64,000 nucleotides of DNA from Paenibacillus sp. FSL R5-0517 (GCF_037974355.1 NZ_CP150235.1:3100001-3164000), one strand, 5' to 3'. Positions 9,281 through 18,863 are shown, numbered from the stretch's first letter. Translations and numbers: made by a program. Notes: generated from the letters alone by a model not told the origin.

Positions 9281-9316
9281 AACCCTTTGTCCCGTTATTG
9301 TGGACAGAGGGTTTTT
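9281..9316 (+). terminator. Rho-independent terminator
   Basis: AACCCTTTGTCC pairs with GGACAGAGGGTT (one mismatch) and runs into TTTTT, 33 bp after the oxidoreductase stop. Confidence 0.85.
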
Positions 9317-9405
9317 GGGTGTTGTGGTTACTAGCTATTGGTCCATACCAGACACTATTTCGGCACATATGCTGAGAGAAAACGGAGTTGAAAAGAGGGT
9401 ATGTC

Positions 9406-10119
9406 TTGACTAAACATAAAACGAGTCATGGTGTTTCCATTGTTGTATGTACCAATCGGCCGCAATTTTTTGAGAACATCCTACAGAATTACAGTCGGCA
9501 GCATTATCAAAGCAAAGAGCTGATCATTGTTCTGAACCATGACCATATGAATCTGTCATTATATCAGAAACGCGTTCGAAATCTTGCCAATGTTCATGTA
9601 TACCAAGTTCCGGAGAGCATATCGCTAGGACAATGCTTAAACGCCGGAATAACAAGGACTCGCTTTTCGTTGATCGCCAAATTTGATGATGATGACTACT
9701 ATTCACCGCATTATTTGGCGGAACAGGTGAGAGAACTCAGACGGACCCAAAGTGATATTGTGGGCAAACATTCCTGTCTGGTCTACCTGGGTGCTTCTAA
9801 GACACTATTGGTCAGATCACCTACTGAGAAAAATAAACCGGTTGAATTTGTACAGGGCGGCACGATTTTATTCAAAAGGGAGGTCTTGAAAAAAGTCCGC
9901 TTCACGGACCGTTCAATAGGGGAAGATGTAACCTTCCTGAGACAATGCAGAAAAAGAGGATTCAAAGCGTACGCGACCTCACCATTCAATTATGTCTATC
10001 ACCGTAGACAGAACAAAAAAAGCCATACGTGGAGAGCGGATGATAACTTCTACCTGGAGGGAAGCACCAAACTTGCGGTTACGGACGATTTCAGACCCTT
10101 TGCTTGCAAGAAACTATAG
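9406..10119 (+). CDS. Glycosyltransferase family 2 protein
   Basis: A 237-residue GT-A fold protein without membrane segments. The N-terminal VSIVVCTNRPQFFENIL strand-loop and the DDDDYYSPHYLAEQV segment (nucleotide-sugar/metal-binding acidic cluster, about residue 93) identify it; GEDVTFLRQCRKRGF near residue 175 matches the acceptor-side acidic motif of the family. I chose the TTG at 9406 because AGAGGG lies 6 nt before it; a TTG at 9388 has its GGAG directly abutting. The gene stands alone with its own terminator downstream. Sugar donor and acceptor cannot be told; cell-surface or spore polysaccharide work is the usual role. Confidence 0.85.
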   Translation: MTKHKTSHGVSIVVCTNRPQFFENILQNYSRQHYQSKELIIVLNHDHMNLSLYQKRVRNLANVHVYQVPESISLGQCLNAGITRTRFSLIAKFDDDDYYSPHYLAEQVRELRRTQSDIVGKHSCLVYLGASKTLLVRSPTEKNKPVEFVQGGTILFKREVLKKVRFTDRSIGEDVTFLRQCRKRGFKAYATSPFNYVYHRRQNKKSHTWRADDNFYLEGSTKLAVTDDFRPFACKKL

Positions 10120-10129
10120 AGGAGAAAGA

Positions 10130-10162
10130 GATGCTTCTGCCCATTGCAGATGCGTCTTTTTT
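10130..10162 (+). terminator. Rho-independent terminator after the glycosyltransferase
   Basis: GATGCTTCTGC pairs with GCAGATGCGTC (one mismatch, one G-U) around a short loop and is followed by TTTTTT. Confidence 0.7.
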
Positions 10163-10226
10163 GTGCCCAAAATGGTTCAATTGGGAGGTGGTGAGAAAAA
10201 AATATGAATTAACTTGAAAAAAAGTA

Positions 10227-10281
10227 TTGCATATAAGTTTAGTCGGAATTATATTAATGGTATAAGGTCTAGACCATATAC
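10227..10281 (+). promoter_or_regulatory. Promoter and palindromic operator of the peptide-use operon
   Basis: TTGCAT (10227-10232) and TATATT (10250-10255) are 17 bp apart, a good sigma-A promoter. Directly downstream at 10260-10281 is a 22-bp palindrome with core GGTCTAGACC and arms GTATA/TATAC, broken at one symmetric pair. Position over the transcription start and proximity to the FadR-type gene suggest autorepression. Confidence 0.7.
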
Positions 10282-10297
10282 AGATCGGAGTGTTTAG

Positions 10298-11050
10298 ATG
10301 TCCAGTACGTTTTCATTTCGTTTTGAGAAAGTATCTACCAAAAAGGTTAGTGAGTTCATTAGAGAACAACTGGAAGAAGCCATTATTCTGAAGGAATTAA
10401 TGAGTGAAGAACAGCTTCCAGCCGAGCGAGATCTGGCAGAGATTTTTAATGTAAGTCGCATTACCGTTCGTGAGGCACTCTCTTCACTGGAAGAGAAAGG
10501 TTTGATTGAGAAAAGGGTGGGTGCCAAAGGTGGAACATTTGTATTGCCTCTGACAGCCAATTCGCATAAACGGACCAGAGAAGAGATTAAACGGGATTGG
10601 GCACAGATGCTCAAGGTGTTTGAATATCGAACCATCATCGAGCCGGAGGGAGCTTTTCTCGCTGCTGAGCGGATCACCGCAGGCGAACTGGAGCTTCTGG
10701 AGAGCTATATGGAGCAAAGTATAGAGCCAGACTGTACAAGGGAATGGTTCAGAGCGCTGGATGTGAAATTTCATCTGACCATCGCCAAAGCTTCCGGGAA
10801 TCCCTATTGCGAGAAGGCTGTCAGACAGATTCGGACCAAAATTAATCCGGCGCTCGACTTGATGCCTTATGATGACCGGATACGTACGGTCAACCATGGT
10901 GTACATATGGAGATTCTTGAAGCACTGAAGGCACATGACCAATTCAAGTCCCGAGAGATGATGAAAAAACATATCGAATTCTCGGCGGATGCAATCTATG
11001 CCCGTTTGGTTTCTGAATCGGATGAAAATGAAGGGAATGACAGCGAATGA
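10298..11050 (+). CDS. FadR/GntR family transcriptional regulator (FCD domain)
   Basis: A 250-residue repressor-type protein. Residues ~15-85 form a GntR winged helix-turn-helix ([22 protein letters not shown], then [17 protein letters not shown]). The C-terminal ~150 residues are the all-helical FCD ligand domain; the Asp/His pattern [19 protein letters not shown] and the later HMEILEAL and HIEFS segments fit its metal/carboxylate-binding site. It is the first gene of a seven-gene peptide-scavenging operon, overlapping the next gene by 4 bp, and a palindrome fitting GntR operators lies just upstream. The likely effector is an amino acid, dipeptide or N-acyl amino acid (inference). Confidence 0.92.
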   Translation: MSSTFSFRFEKVSTKKVSEFIREQLEEAIILKELMSEEQLPAERDLAEIFNVSRITVREALSSLEEKGLIEKRVGAKGGTFVLPLTANSHKRTREEIKRDWAQMLKVFEYRTIIEPEGAFLAAERITAGELELLESYMEQSIEPDCTREWFRALDVKFHLTIAKASGNPYCEKAVRQIRTKINPALDLMPYDDRIRTVNHGVHMEILEALKAHDQFKSREMMKKHIEFSADAIYARLVSESDENEGNDSE

Positions 11051-12252
11051 ATCGTTCAGAACTAATACAGCTGGCTCAGCCACTACAAGCCCAGTTAACT
11101 GCTTGGCGCAGAGATTTACATCGCCATCCGGAAATCGGTTACGAGGAGCATCGTACTTCCGCTATCGTAGCTGAACATCTGGAGAGCCTGGGTCTGGAAG
11201 TTACACGTAATGTGGGACAGACCGGGGTTACAGGCCTGCTTCGCGGAGAGACCGACGGACCAACCTTTGCCTTGCGAGCAGACATGGATGCTCTGCCAAT
11301 CCAAGATCAGAAAGCAGTGGAGTACCGCTCGCAAGTGGAAGGCAAAGCGCATCTGTGTGGACATGACGCTCACACCTCCATCCTGATGGGAGCAGCTCAA
11401 CTACTTACTGGACTTGGGAGACCGAAATCAGGCAACATCAAATTCATTTTCCAGCCAGCGGAAGAAGGACTTGCAGGAGCAAGAGCCATGATCCAGGACG
11501 GTGTTCTGGAGAACCCGAAGGTTGATGCCATTGCAGGGTTACACATGACCCCTGGACAGGACACGGGAACCTTGGGCGTAAGTCAGGGCGTTGCATTTGC
11601 ATCAGCTGATCCATTGGTCATCAAGGTGTTTGGCAAGGGTGGACATGCAGCTCGTCCGCATGAGGGCATTGACGCGATTGCGGTATCAGCACAGGTTATC
11701 ACCGCCTTGCAAAATATCGTCAGTCGGATGGTAGATCCGCTTGAACCCGCTGTAATCACCATTGGCAAAATCACCGGAGGTTATATGGGAACAGCCATCG
11801 CCCCGGAAGTGGAGATGATTGGTACGGTTCGTACACTCTCACCTGCCATTCGTGAACAGATGCCAGCTTTGATCGAGCAGGTTGTTAAAGGGGTCTGTGA
11901 TTCTTTCGGAGCAGGATGCGAAGTTGTCTATGGAGATGGATACCCTGTTGTTGTGAATGATCTTGGCATGGTTGATCTGCTGACAAAGACCTGTGATCAG
12001 GTTAATGCGCAGAAGGGATGGAACTATATCAAACCCTCTACAGGGGGCGAGGATTTCGCTTTTTATTGTGAGCAGATTCCGGGTGTGTTTTTCAGACTAG
12101 GATCTGGTAATGATGAGGAACGTACTCGTTATCCACTCCACCATCCCATGTTTGATCTCGATGAGACAGCGATGCCATATGGTGTGGGCATGTTGTCAGC
12201 AGTAGCTCTTGAATTTTTGGCAAGGAATACAACTTCTGAGGGGGAGCAATGA
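11047..12252 (+). CDS. M20 family amidohydrolase (N-acyl amino acid/peptide hydrolase)
   Basis: A 401-residue cytoplasmic metallo-hydrolase of the HipO/IAA-amino-acid hydrolase branch. Metal and catalytic motifs are in order: [17 protein letters not shown] (about residue 102), PAEEGLAGA with the catalytic/metal Glu pair (about 136-144), HMTPG, the dimerisation-domain [12 protein letters not shown], and GGEDFAFY near the C-terminus. These enzymes split acyl or aminoacyl groups from amino acids. The start overlaps the regulator stop (ATGA), and its own stop overlaps the next start, indicating tight co-translation. Together with the peptide transporter and the S9 peptidase it would release amino acids from imported small peptides or conjugates. 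Confidence 0.93.
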   Translation: MNRSELIQLAQPLQAQLTAWRRDLHRHPEIGYEEHRTSAIVAEHLESLGLEVTRNVGQTGVTGLLRGETDGPTFALRADMDALPIQDQKAVEYRSQVEGKAHLCGHDAHTSILMGAAQLLTGLGRPKSGNIKFIFQPAEEGLAGARAMIQDGVLENPKVDAIAGLHMTPGQDTGTLGVSQGVAFASADPLVIKVFGKGGHAARPHEGIDAIAVSAQVITALQNIVSRMVDPLEPAVITIGKITGGYMGTAIAPEVEMIGTVRTLSPAIREQMPALIEQVVKGVCDSFGAGCEVVYGDGYPVVVNDLGMVDLLTKTCDQVNAQKGWNYIKPSTGGEDFAFYCEQIPGVFFRLGSGNDEERTRYPLHHPMFDLDETAMPYGVGMLSAVALEFLARNTTSEGEQ

Positions 12253-13820
12253 CAATGAAAAAAAGACAATGGACAGGCTTGTGGATCACCTTACTGGCAA
12301 TCGTAATGGTACTCAGCGCTTGCGGAGGTAAAACGACAAGCACGAATGATAATACCGCAACAGGAGGAACGGACAGTGGAAGTCCAAGTACAACACTGAC
12401 CATTGCTGCGGCAACAGATATTGAGAGTTTCGATCCGCACAACAACAACAACACTTCTAGTGAAGCGGTTCTGGTGAACGTTTTTGATTATCTGATCAAA
12501 AATGACAGTGAACAGAAAAAAGTGGCGGGACTCGCGACATCATGGGATCAGGTTGATGATACAACATGGAGATTCAAGCTGCGTGAAGGCGTAACCTTCC
12601 ACAATGGCGATCCTTTCACTTCAGCAGATGTAAAATACACGCTGGAGCGCGTAGCCAAGGATGAGACATTGAAACAAAACAGTTATTTCAAAAATATCGT
12701 AGAAGTTAAAGCGGTGGATGACTATACCGTAGACATCATCACGGATGGTCCAGATCCGCTCTTGCTGAATCGTTTGTCCAAAATGGGAGCTGGTATTCTG
12801 CCGGCAAAATATATTGCGGATAAAGGATTTGATACTTTCCTGAAACAGCCGGTAGGCACAGGTCCTTACAAGTTCAGTAAATGGACCAAAGACGATCGTG
12901 TCGAATTGGTGAAAAACGAGAACTACTTCGACGGTGAACCCAAATGGAATGAAGTGGTATTCCGCGTTATTCCTGAAGCCTCCACACGTGTATCCGAATT
13001 GCTCGCTGGTGGTGTAGATGTCGCGTCTTCCATTCCGTCCACTGACATTGCCCGGATCGAAGGTGAAGAAGACAAGAAGATTGTCAAAGCACCAATCCAG
13101 CGTGTGCTTCAGTTGATCTTCCGTCAGACGGAAGGCAGCATCACGGCTGATCCAAAAGTGCGTGAAGCGATTGACCTGGCGATTGACAAACAAGGAATCG
13201 TGGACAGCATTGCCGGCGGGGCAGGTATTGTAACCCGCACATCCGTAACGCCAGGCAACTTTGGTGCTGATCCTTCATTGTACAAAACGTCACTTTATGA
13301 CCTGGAAAAAGCAAAACAATTGCTGCAAGAAGCTGGCTATGCAGAAGGTGAAGCTGAGATGACCATCTCCGTTTCTGCACAATACAAAGAACAAGCTGAA
13401 GTTGTTGCAGCGATGCTGGAACAAGCCGGATTCAAAATCAATCTGGATGTCCTGGAAGCAAGTGCATTCAGTGAACGTTACAGCTCCAAATCATTCAAAG
13501 AAATCTTCATGATCGGTATTGGTAACTCCTTGTTCGATGCTTCGAATAACTACAATCGTTATATGTTGGAAGAAGCCAAAGGCGAGTCGGATTACAACAA
13601 TCCTGAAGTAGAAAAACTGCTTCAATCTGCATTGGTGAATATGGACCCAGCGGCTCGTGAGAAAGAGTATCAGCAAGTACAGCAGATCTTCTCTGAAGAA
13701 CGCCCAGCCGTATATCTGTACCAAATGGAAGGTGTGTACGGAACAAACGCCAAAGTGAACTTCGCGCCGCGCAGTGACGAGATGTTCTATGCTGACGAGA
13801 TTACACCTGTTACACAGTAA
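12249..13820 (+). CDS. Peptide ABC transporter substrate-binding lipoprotein (SBP family 5)
   Basis: A 523-residue exported lipoprotein: a KKRQ-containing N-terminus, hydrophobic core and lipobox LSAC at about residues 23-26, then a Thr/Ser/Gly-rich linker. The body is SBP_bac_5 with its characteristic LRxGVTFHNGDPFTSADVKYTLER region (about residues 110-135) and the PVGTGPYKF motif. It captures oligopeptides or related ligands for the two permeases downstream. The start overlaps the amidohydrolase stop; a second ATG two codons on could also serve. A terminator-like hairpin separates it from the permease genes, a usual way to make binding protein in excess. Confidence 0.93.
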   Translation: MTMKKRQWTGLWITLLAIVMVLSACGGKTTSTNDNTATGGTDSGSPSTTLTIAAATDIESFDPHNNNNTSSEAVLVNVFDYLIKNDSEQKKVAGLATSWDQVDDTTWRFKLREGVTFHNGDPFTSADVKYTLERVAKDETLKQNSYFKNIVEVKAVDDYTVDIITDGPDPLLLNRLSKMGAGILPAKYIADKGFDTFLKQPVGTGPYKFSKWTKDDRVELVKNENYFDGEPKWNEVVFRVIPEASTRVSELLAGGVDVASSIPSTDIARIEGEEDKKIVKAPIQRVLQLIFRQTEGSITADPKVREAIDLAIDKQGIVDSIAGGAGIVTRTSVTPGNFGADPSLYKTSLYDLEKAKQLLQEAGYAEGEAEMTISVSAQYKEQAEVVAAMLEQAGFKINLDVLEASAFSERYSSKSFKEIFMIGIGNSLFDASNNYNRYMLEEAKGESDYNNPEVEKLLQSALVNMDPAAREKEYQQVQQIFSEERPAVYLYQMEGVYGTNAKVNFAPRSDEMFYADEITPVTQ

Positions 13821-13860
13821 CATCGAGCATTATAACCGGTCATTGAAAAGATAAGGCCGT

Positions 13861-13902
13861 GAACGGCAGGGACTGGATAACCATGTTCCTGCCGTTCTTT
13901 TT
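13861..13902 (+). terminator. Intercistronic terminator-like hairpin
   Basis: Perfect GAACGGCAGG / CCTGCCGTTC stem with a 17-nt loop followed by TTTTT, between the binding-protein gene and the first permease. Probably partial, since the permeases share the operon theme and have no obvious promoter of their own. Confidence 0.75.
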
Positions 13903-13926
13903 CTTAACAAGGGAGGTGAACAAGGA

Positions 13927-14844
13927 ATGGGCAAATACGTACTTAAGTCATTACTGCAGATCATTCCGGTGCTGTTCATTGTTTCATTAATTGTGTTCAT
14001 TTTGGTTCGAGTCACCGGTGATCCGGTTGCGCTAATGTTGCCTGAAACGGCTACCGCTGAAGATCGTGCTGTCTTGACGCAGGCACTTGGTTTGGACCAG
14101 CCTTTATATACGCAGTACGTGAAGTTTCTGGGAAGTGCGATCCAGGGAGACTTTGGTCAGTCTTTTCGCTACAATCAGCCTGCATTAGAACTAGTGCTGG
14201 AGAGATTGCCTGCCAGCTTTGAACTGGCAGTAGCCGCCATGTTTTTTGCTGTACTTATGGCTGTGCCACTTGGTGTCATTTCAGCTGTCAAACGCAATAC
14301 GTTTACGGATCTCATCATTTCCGGAATATCCGTCATTGGTAAGGCCATGCCAAACTTCTGGATGGGGATCATGCTCATCCTCTTGTTCTCCGTCATGTTG
14401 GGTGTATTGCCGGTATCCGGTCGCGGAGGATTGTCACATCTGATCTTGCCGGCATTCACGCTTGGCGTTGGACTGGCTGCGCAGATGACCCGGCTGATTC
14501 GCTCAAGTATGTTAGAGATTCTGAATCAGGACTATATTCGAACAGCCCGGAGCAAAGGACTGGGTCGGATGGTCGTTATTGTGAAACATGCGTTTCGGAA
14601 TGGATTGATTCCTGTGGTGACGATCATGAGTTTGCAGTTTACAAGTCTGATCGGGGGAACCTTGATTACGGAAACGGTATTCTCCTGGCCTGGACTGGGT
14701 CAATTGCTGGTCGTTGCAGTCAACACACATGATATGGCGATTGTACAGGCCGCGGTGTTTGTCATTGCTTTTATCGTTGTGGTAATCAACATCTTGACGG
14801 ATGTGGCCTACAGGCTGCTTGATCCGCGCATCAAATACGACTAG
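13927..14844 (+). CDS. Peptide ABC transporter permease (DppB type)
   Basis: A 305-residue membrane protein of the binding-protein-dependent transport family, DppB/OppB branch: an N-terminal membrane helix, the conserved GDFGQSFRYNQPA segment in the first external loop (around residue 76), and five further helices with the EAA-like cytoplasmic loop NQDYIRTARSKGLGRMVVIVKH (about residue 200), followed by the GGTLITETVFSWPGLGQLL motif that is typical of this branch. An AAGGGAGGTG site precedes the ATG. It pairs with the DppC-type gene 16 bp downstream. Confidence 0.94.
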   Translation: MGKYVLKSLLQIIPVLFIVSLIVFILVRVTGDPVALMLPETATAEDRAVLTQALGLDQPLYTQYVKFLGSAIQGDFGQSFRYNQPALELVLERLPASFELAVAAMFFAVLMAVPLGVISAVKRNTFTDLIISGISVIGKAMPNFWMGIMLILLFSVMLGVLPVSGRGGLSHLILPAFTLGVGLAAQMTRLIRSSMLEILNQDYIRTARSKGLGRMVVIVKHAFRNGLIPVVTIMSLQFTSLIGGTLITETVFSWPGLGQLLVVAVNTHDMAIVQAAVFVIAFIVVVINILTDVAYRLLDPRIKYD

Positions 14845-14860
14845 AAGGAGGTGCAATCAT

Positions 14861-15790
14861 ATGACAGGCAGCAATGAAATGCCAATTCCGGGTACAGAAC
14901 AGGGACAGGACAATGGGCGTGCACCAACGGGATTTCGTTATATCTGGCAACAACTGATCATCAGCAAGACCGGAATGTTTGGTGCTGTGCTTGTATTGTT
15001 GGTGGTGTTAATCGCCATAGGTGCACCTCTATTGACGAGTCATGATCCAGCGGCAGTGAATCCGCTCAATCGCCTTAAACCGCCTGCATGGCTTGAGGGT
15101 GGAACGGCCGAATACTGGCTGGGGACCGACAATCTGGGCAGAGACATGTGGAGCCGAATTGTATATGGTGCCCGGGTTTCCTTAATCGTGGGGATGGGTG
15201 CCGTGATTGTATCAGGCATCATTGGCGCCATTTTGGGGTTGGTATCCGGATTCTACGGGAAATGGCTGGATGCCATCATCATGCGTGTAGGTGATGCCTT
15301 TATGGCGATCCCAACCATTCTATTTATGCTCGTTGTGATGGCGATTGTTGGTCCGGGTATTACAACGCTAATCTTTGTCATCGGGGTGACAAATTGGGTT
15401 CCATTCACCCGTGTGGTCAGAAGTGAGGTCCTTAGTATCAAGGAGCGGGATTTTGTTCATGCGGCCAGATCGATCGGTGCGAAGAACGGAAGACTGATTG
15501 TGAAACATATTCTGCCGAATATCCTCTCGTCCTTTATCGTGATCTGTGGGATGAATGTGGGCACGACGATTATTATGGAAGCTTCACTCAGTTTCCTGGG
15601 TCTGGGCATCAAACCACCTGATGTATCCTGGGGAGGCATGCTCAGTGATGGCAGACAATATGTTGCAACAAGCTGGTGGGTCGCTACATTCCCGGGACTA
15701 GCCATTACTTTTACCGTACTCGGTGTTATTTTCCTTGGAGATTGGCTGCGTGATGTGCTTGATCCACGTACGGAGACAACCCAAAAATAA
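14861..15790 (+). CDS. Peptide ABC transporter permease (DppC type)
   Basis: A 309-residue permease of the DppC/OppC branch: a cytoplasmic N-terminal tail, first membrane helix, the conserved PLNRLKPP and WLGTDNLGRDMWSRIVYGAR segment (about residues 66-105) and the EAA-type loop RDFVHAARSIGAKNGRLIVKH, then LSFLGLGIKPPDVSWGGM. I chose the ATG at 14861 because AAGGAGGT lies 8 nt before it; reading could extend 20 codons upstream but would overlap the previous gene without a ribosome site. It forms the peptide channel with the DppB-type protein. No DppD/DppF ATPase gene follows; the next gene is a peptidase. Confidence 0.94.
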   Translation: MTGSNEMPIPGTEQGQDNGRAPTGFRYIWQQLIISKTGMFGAVLVLLVVLIAIGAPLLTSHDPAAVNPLNRLKPPAWLEGGTAEYWLGTDNLGRDMWSRIVYGARVSLIVGMGAVIVSGIIGAILGLVSGFYGKWLDAIIMRVGDAFMAIPTILFMLVVMAIVGPGITTLIFVIGVTNWVPFTRVVRSEVLSIKERDFVHAARSIGAKNGRLIVKHILPNILSSFIVICGMNVGTTIIMEASLSFLGLGIKPPDVSWGGMLSDGRQYVATSWWVATFPGLAITFTVLGVIFLGDWLRDVLDPRTETTQK

Positions 15791-15811
15791 ACGGAGAAGG
15801 GAGCCATCATT

Positions 15812-17830
15812 ATGAATCAAAGACCAATTATGCCGGAGGATCTGCTTCACTATCGTTGGATAAGTCAGCCTGTTGTCAGCCCGAACGGACAAGTGGCTTA
15901 TGTGGAACAAACCATTGATCAGGATAAAAACGAATATAACACGCAAATAAGAGGGATTTCGCTCGATGGTGATGAAGATATTGCACTTTCAGATGGTACG
16001 AAGGATTCTTCGCCTGCATGGTCGCCGGATGGCACACAACTCACATTCATTCGCTCTGTGGATGGAGGTAAAGGACTATGGGTGCTCGATTCGGATAAAA
16101 AAGAGTCTGTCATGCTGATCTCTCCCGCACGTAAGATATTGAATTATATCTGGTCGCCGAACGGGCATTACATTGCGTTTACCAGCAAAGTGCAACCGGA
16201 GGATCAACAGAAGACAGCTGATCCCCAACAGCAGTCCGCACCTGCGCTACGAGGTAAGGTTTTTGAGCGTACAACGCCGAAGGCAGAAGGGGCTGGATGG
16301 TGGGATGGTCAATACAGCCATTTGTTTGTATATGAGATCGCCAGCGGGGAGATCACGCAGGTAACTTCCGGGCTGTGGAATATCAGTGCTCCGGCATGGT
16401 CGCCAGATAGCCAGTATCTTTCCTTCATATCCAAGCAAGTGGAGGATGAGGAACTTGATGCGGATCTGTTGTACTTTACAGATGTATACAGCATTCAATT
16501 GGGAGAGAATACGTTCTTCAAAGTGACGGATTCCAGTCTGGCAATTAGCCAGTTTTCCTATTCACCGGACGGGCAGCAGCTGATCTTGATCGCCAGTGAT
16601 CGTGAGTATGGTAGCGGGAGCCACAACAACTTATACGCTGTCCCTGTTCAACGGGGGGAACCCAGGATAATTGCACCACAGTTAGATATGCAGATTGGTA
16701 ACGCAGCACTGGGAGATATGAAGTCAGCAGGTGCATCACCTTCTCCTGTCTCGGATATCCATCATCCGGAACGTGGTGTGTATGTACTCGGAACGCATAA
16801 CGGGAATGTGGACGTGTATCGCATTCAAGAAGATGGAGCTTGTCAATCGGTGACGGACACTCGTGAAAAGGATGTGTATCAGTATACCTTAACGCCAGAT
16901 GGTACTTCGCTCGTTATCGCTGCGTTGACTGATGAACATCCTGGAGAGTTATATCGCGTGAATATGGATAGTGGTGAGATGTTCAGGCTCACCCGGCGAA
17001 ATGATGAATTCATGGCGGGTTTAGTTGTAAATGCGCCTGTACGTGTAGAGTTTAAGTCTTCCGATGGATGGCCGATTCAAGGTTGGTTAGCTACTCCGGC
17101 AATACGTGGCAACCATGGGAAGCTACCACTCATACTTCAAATACATGGTGGACCTCATGCGATGTATACGGGAACATACAGTCATGAGATGCAGACACTT
17201 CTTGCGCAAGGTTACGCTGTGCTGTGGATCAATCCTCGCGGAAGTATGGGATACGGTCAGGAGTTTGCCAGAGCTTGCCGTGGTGACTTCGCCGGAGGCG
17301 ATTACCGGGATCTGATGGAAGCTGTTGATTATGCATTGGCTACGTATGATTTCCTTGATGCATCACGTCTGGGTGTCGCAGGTGGCAGTTATGGCGGTGT
17401 AATGACGAACTGGATCGTAGCACATACGGACCGTTTCAAGGCTGCTGTAACCCAGCGATGTATCTCTAACTGGTTATCCATGTACGGAACGAGCGATATT
17501 GGAATTTCCTATGTGGAGGGAGTCATTGGAGGTAATCCGGCGGAAAACGCTGAATTCCTATGGTCTCGCTCACCTCTTGCCCATGCACACCATATTGAGA
17601 CGCCGCTTCTGATCATGCACGGGGAACAGGACTATCGGACACCGATTGCGCAAGCGGAAGAATTATATACAACGTTAAAACGATATGGCAAAAAGACCAA
17701 GCTGATCCGTTATCCGGGCTCCAATCACAGTTTGCTCAAAAGCGGTAAACCATCGCTGCGGATCGATAGCTTCGAACAGGTGAATGCCTGGTTCAATCAG
17801 TATCTCGGGAATGAGGAGGGCGAGCAATGA
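15812..17830 (+). CDS. S9 family peptidase (acylaminoacyl-peptidase/prolyl oligopeptidase type)
   Basis: A 672-residue cytoplasmic serine peptidase. The N-terminal ~390 residues are a beta-propeller with repeated SPDGxxL/AWSPDxxxL blades that screens out large substrates. The C-terminal ~270 residues are an alpha/beta hydrolase with the oxyanion HGGPHAMYTGTYSHEMQTL segment, nucleophile S526 in GGSYGG, D607 in HGEQDYRTP and H639 in SNHSLL. Such enzymes cleave short or N-blocked peptides. It overlaps the next gene by 4 bp and follows the transporter by 21 bp, fitting intracellular breakdown of the imported peptides. Confidence 0.94.
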   Translation: MNQRPIMPEDLLHYRWISQPVVSPNGQVAYVEQTIDQDKNEYNTQIRGISLDGDEDIALSDGTKDSSPAWSPDGTQLTFIRSVDGGKGLWVLDSDKKESVMLISPARKILNYIWSPNGHYIAFTSKVQPEDQQKTADPQQQSAPALRGKVFERTTPKAEGAGWWDGQYSHLFVYEIASGEITQVTSGLWNISAPAWSPDSQYLSFISKQVEDEELDADLLYFTDVYSIQLGENTFFKVTDSSLAISQFSYSPDGQQLILIASDREYGSGSHNNLYAVPVQRGEPRIIAPQLDMQIGNAALGDMKSAGASPSPVSDIHHPERGVYVLGTHNGNVDVYRIQEDGACQSVTDTREKDVYQYTLTPDGTSLVIAALTDEHPGELYRVNMDSGEMFRLTRRNDEFMAGLVVNAPVRVEFKSSDGWPIQGWLATPAIRGNHGKLPLILQIHGGPHAMYTGTYSHEMQTLLAQGYAVLWINPRGSMGYGQEFARACRGDFAGGDYRDLMEAVDYALATYDFLDASRLGVAGGSYGGVMTNWIVAHTDRFKAAVTQRCISNWLSMYGTSDIGISYVEGVIGGNPAENAEFLWSRSPLAHAHHIETPLLIMHGEQDYRTPIAQAEELYTTLKRYGKKTKLIRYPGSNHSLLKSGKPSLRIDSFEQVNAWFNQYLGNEEGEQ

Positions 17831-18303
17831 GCCGAACTCAGTTGTCCATTCCTGTAGGGCTTCTTGTAGAGAATGCACTGACAAGTGGTGCAACCAAGGA
17901 GAACATGATTGAATGGTTGCAACGTCGTGACTTTTCCCAGTTGCTGCCTCTGGTTAAAGAACCCGCGATGGATTTTGATGAAAGACTACAGACAGCAGCT
18001 GATATCGGAGACGACTGGGAGATGGCGATACGTCAAGGTTATGAGTTCAAGTTTTTGCATATTAACGCATTGAAGAGATTGCTCGATTTCCGGTTTGACC
18101 GTAAGGTGGATCGGGATTATGTTCAAGACGATCTGTCATTGAAGCATGTTCATCTGACTGAACATGAGATTGAATTGCTGCAATCGTTAATTGGCAGGCA
18201 ATGGATCGTACACGTAGAAGAAACCGAGGCAGCAGAGGAAGGGAGAACAGACACCGGGTCATCCTCCCGCATTCCTGTCCTTATTCAATTGAAATTCCCA
18301 TAG
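17827..18303 (+). CDS. Protein of unknown function, last gene of the peptide-use operon
   Basis: A 158-residue soluble protein that I do not recognise. It is acidic to neutral, largely helical in appearance in the first 110 residues (GATKENMIEWLQRRDFSQLL, then repeated EMAIRQGYEFKFLHINALKRLL), with a Glu/Ser/Thr-rich linker near residues 130-145 and a short beta-like tail. No signal peptide, membrane segment or catalytic motif is visible. Its start overlaps the S9 peptidase stop (ATGA), and a terminator follows, so it is translationally coupled to the peptidase. A role as accessory or regulator of the operon is only a guess. Confidence 0.75.
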   Translation: MSRTQLSIPVGLLVENALTSGATKENMIEWLQRRDFSQLLPLVKEPAMDFDERLQTAADIGDDWEMAIRQGYEFKFLHINALKRLLDFRFDRKVDRDYVQDDLSLKHVHLTEHEIELLQSLIGRQWIVHVEETEAAEEGRTDTGSSSRIPVLIQLKFP

Positions 18304-18316
18304 TATGACCAACAGA

Positions 18317-18340
18317 AGCCGCCGTGATCGCGGCTTTTTT
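18317..18340 (+). terminator. Rho-independent terminator of the peptide-use operon
   Basis: AGCCGC / GCGGCT stem with TTTTTT, 14 bp after the last stop. Confidence 0.85.
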
Positions 18341-18381
18341 GGTATGTACAGTTAGAAATGTGGACGACTGAATTCAAAAAG

Positions 18382-18410
18382 TTGAAATCGAACTCTGTAT
18401 GATTTATATT
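18382..18410 (+). promoter_or_regulatory. Sigma-A-type promoter for the Asp23 gene
   Basis: TTGAAA and TATATT with exactly 17 bp between them, about 60 bp before the start of the Asp23/Gls24 gene. Confidence 0.55.
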
Positions 18411-18468
18411 TATATTAAATGATATTATTATCTATCAAAAATGATGGATGTGAAAAGGAGGACATGGG

Positions 18469-18831
18469 ATGTCCATTCAAAATGTTCTGGGGAAAATTCA
18501 AATATCGGATGATGTGATCTCCAAAATTGTCGGCAAGATTGCAAATACGACCAGTGAGATTTCCTCCATGTCGACAGGATTTGTAGAAGGGATCACCAAA
18601 AAGTGGAGTGGGAAAAGTCTGCAAAATGGCATAGCAATCCGCAATATAGAATCCAGACTGGAGATTAACTTAAAGGTTGTAGTTCGTTATGGAACAAAAG
18701 TACATGAAGTCTGCAGGGAATTGCAAAACAATGTGAGAGTGCATGTAGAACAACTGACTGGTCTAACCATTGAAACCGTGAACGTCATCGTTGAGGGCAT
18801 ATCCTTCAATCAACCTGATGTGAGGATGTAG
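18469..18831 (+). CDS. Asp23/Gls24 family envelope stress protein
   Basis: A 120-residue protein of the Asp23/Gls24 (DUF322) family. The family pattern is visible: a start like GKIQISDDVISKIVGKIA, then the central variable glycine stretch, NGIAIRNIESRLEINLKVVVRYG, and the C-terminal TIETVNVIVEGISF. Members sit at the membrane and respond to alkaline or envelope stress, or regulate fatty acid or cell-wall functions. A strong AAAGGAGG site precedes the ATG. It is followed 32 bp later by an acetyltransferase gene, which may be co-transcribed. Confidence 0.88.
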   Translation: MSIQNVLGKIQISDDVISKIVGKIANTTSEISSMSTGFVEGITKKWSGKSLQNGIAIRNIESRLEINLKVVVRYGTKVHEVCRELQNNVRVHVEQLTGLTIETVNVIVEGISFNQPDVRM

Positions 18832-18863
18832 TCCAATTTCAACTACCTGGAGGAGTGACAGCG

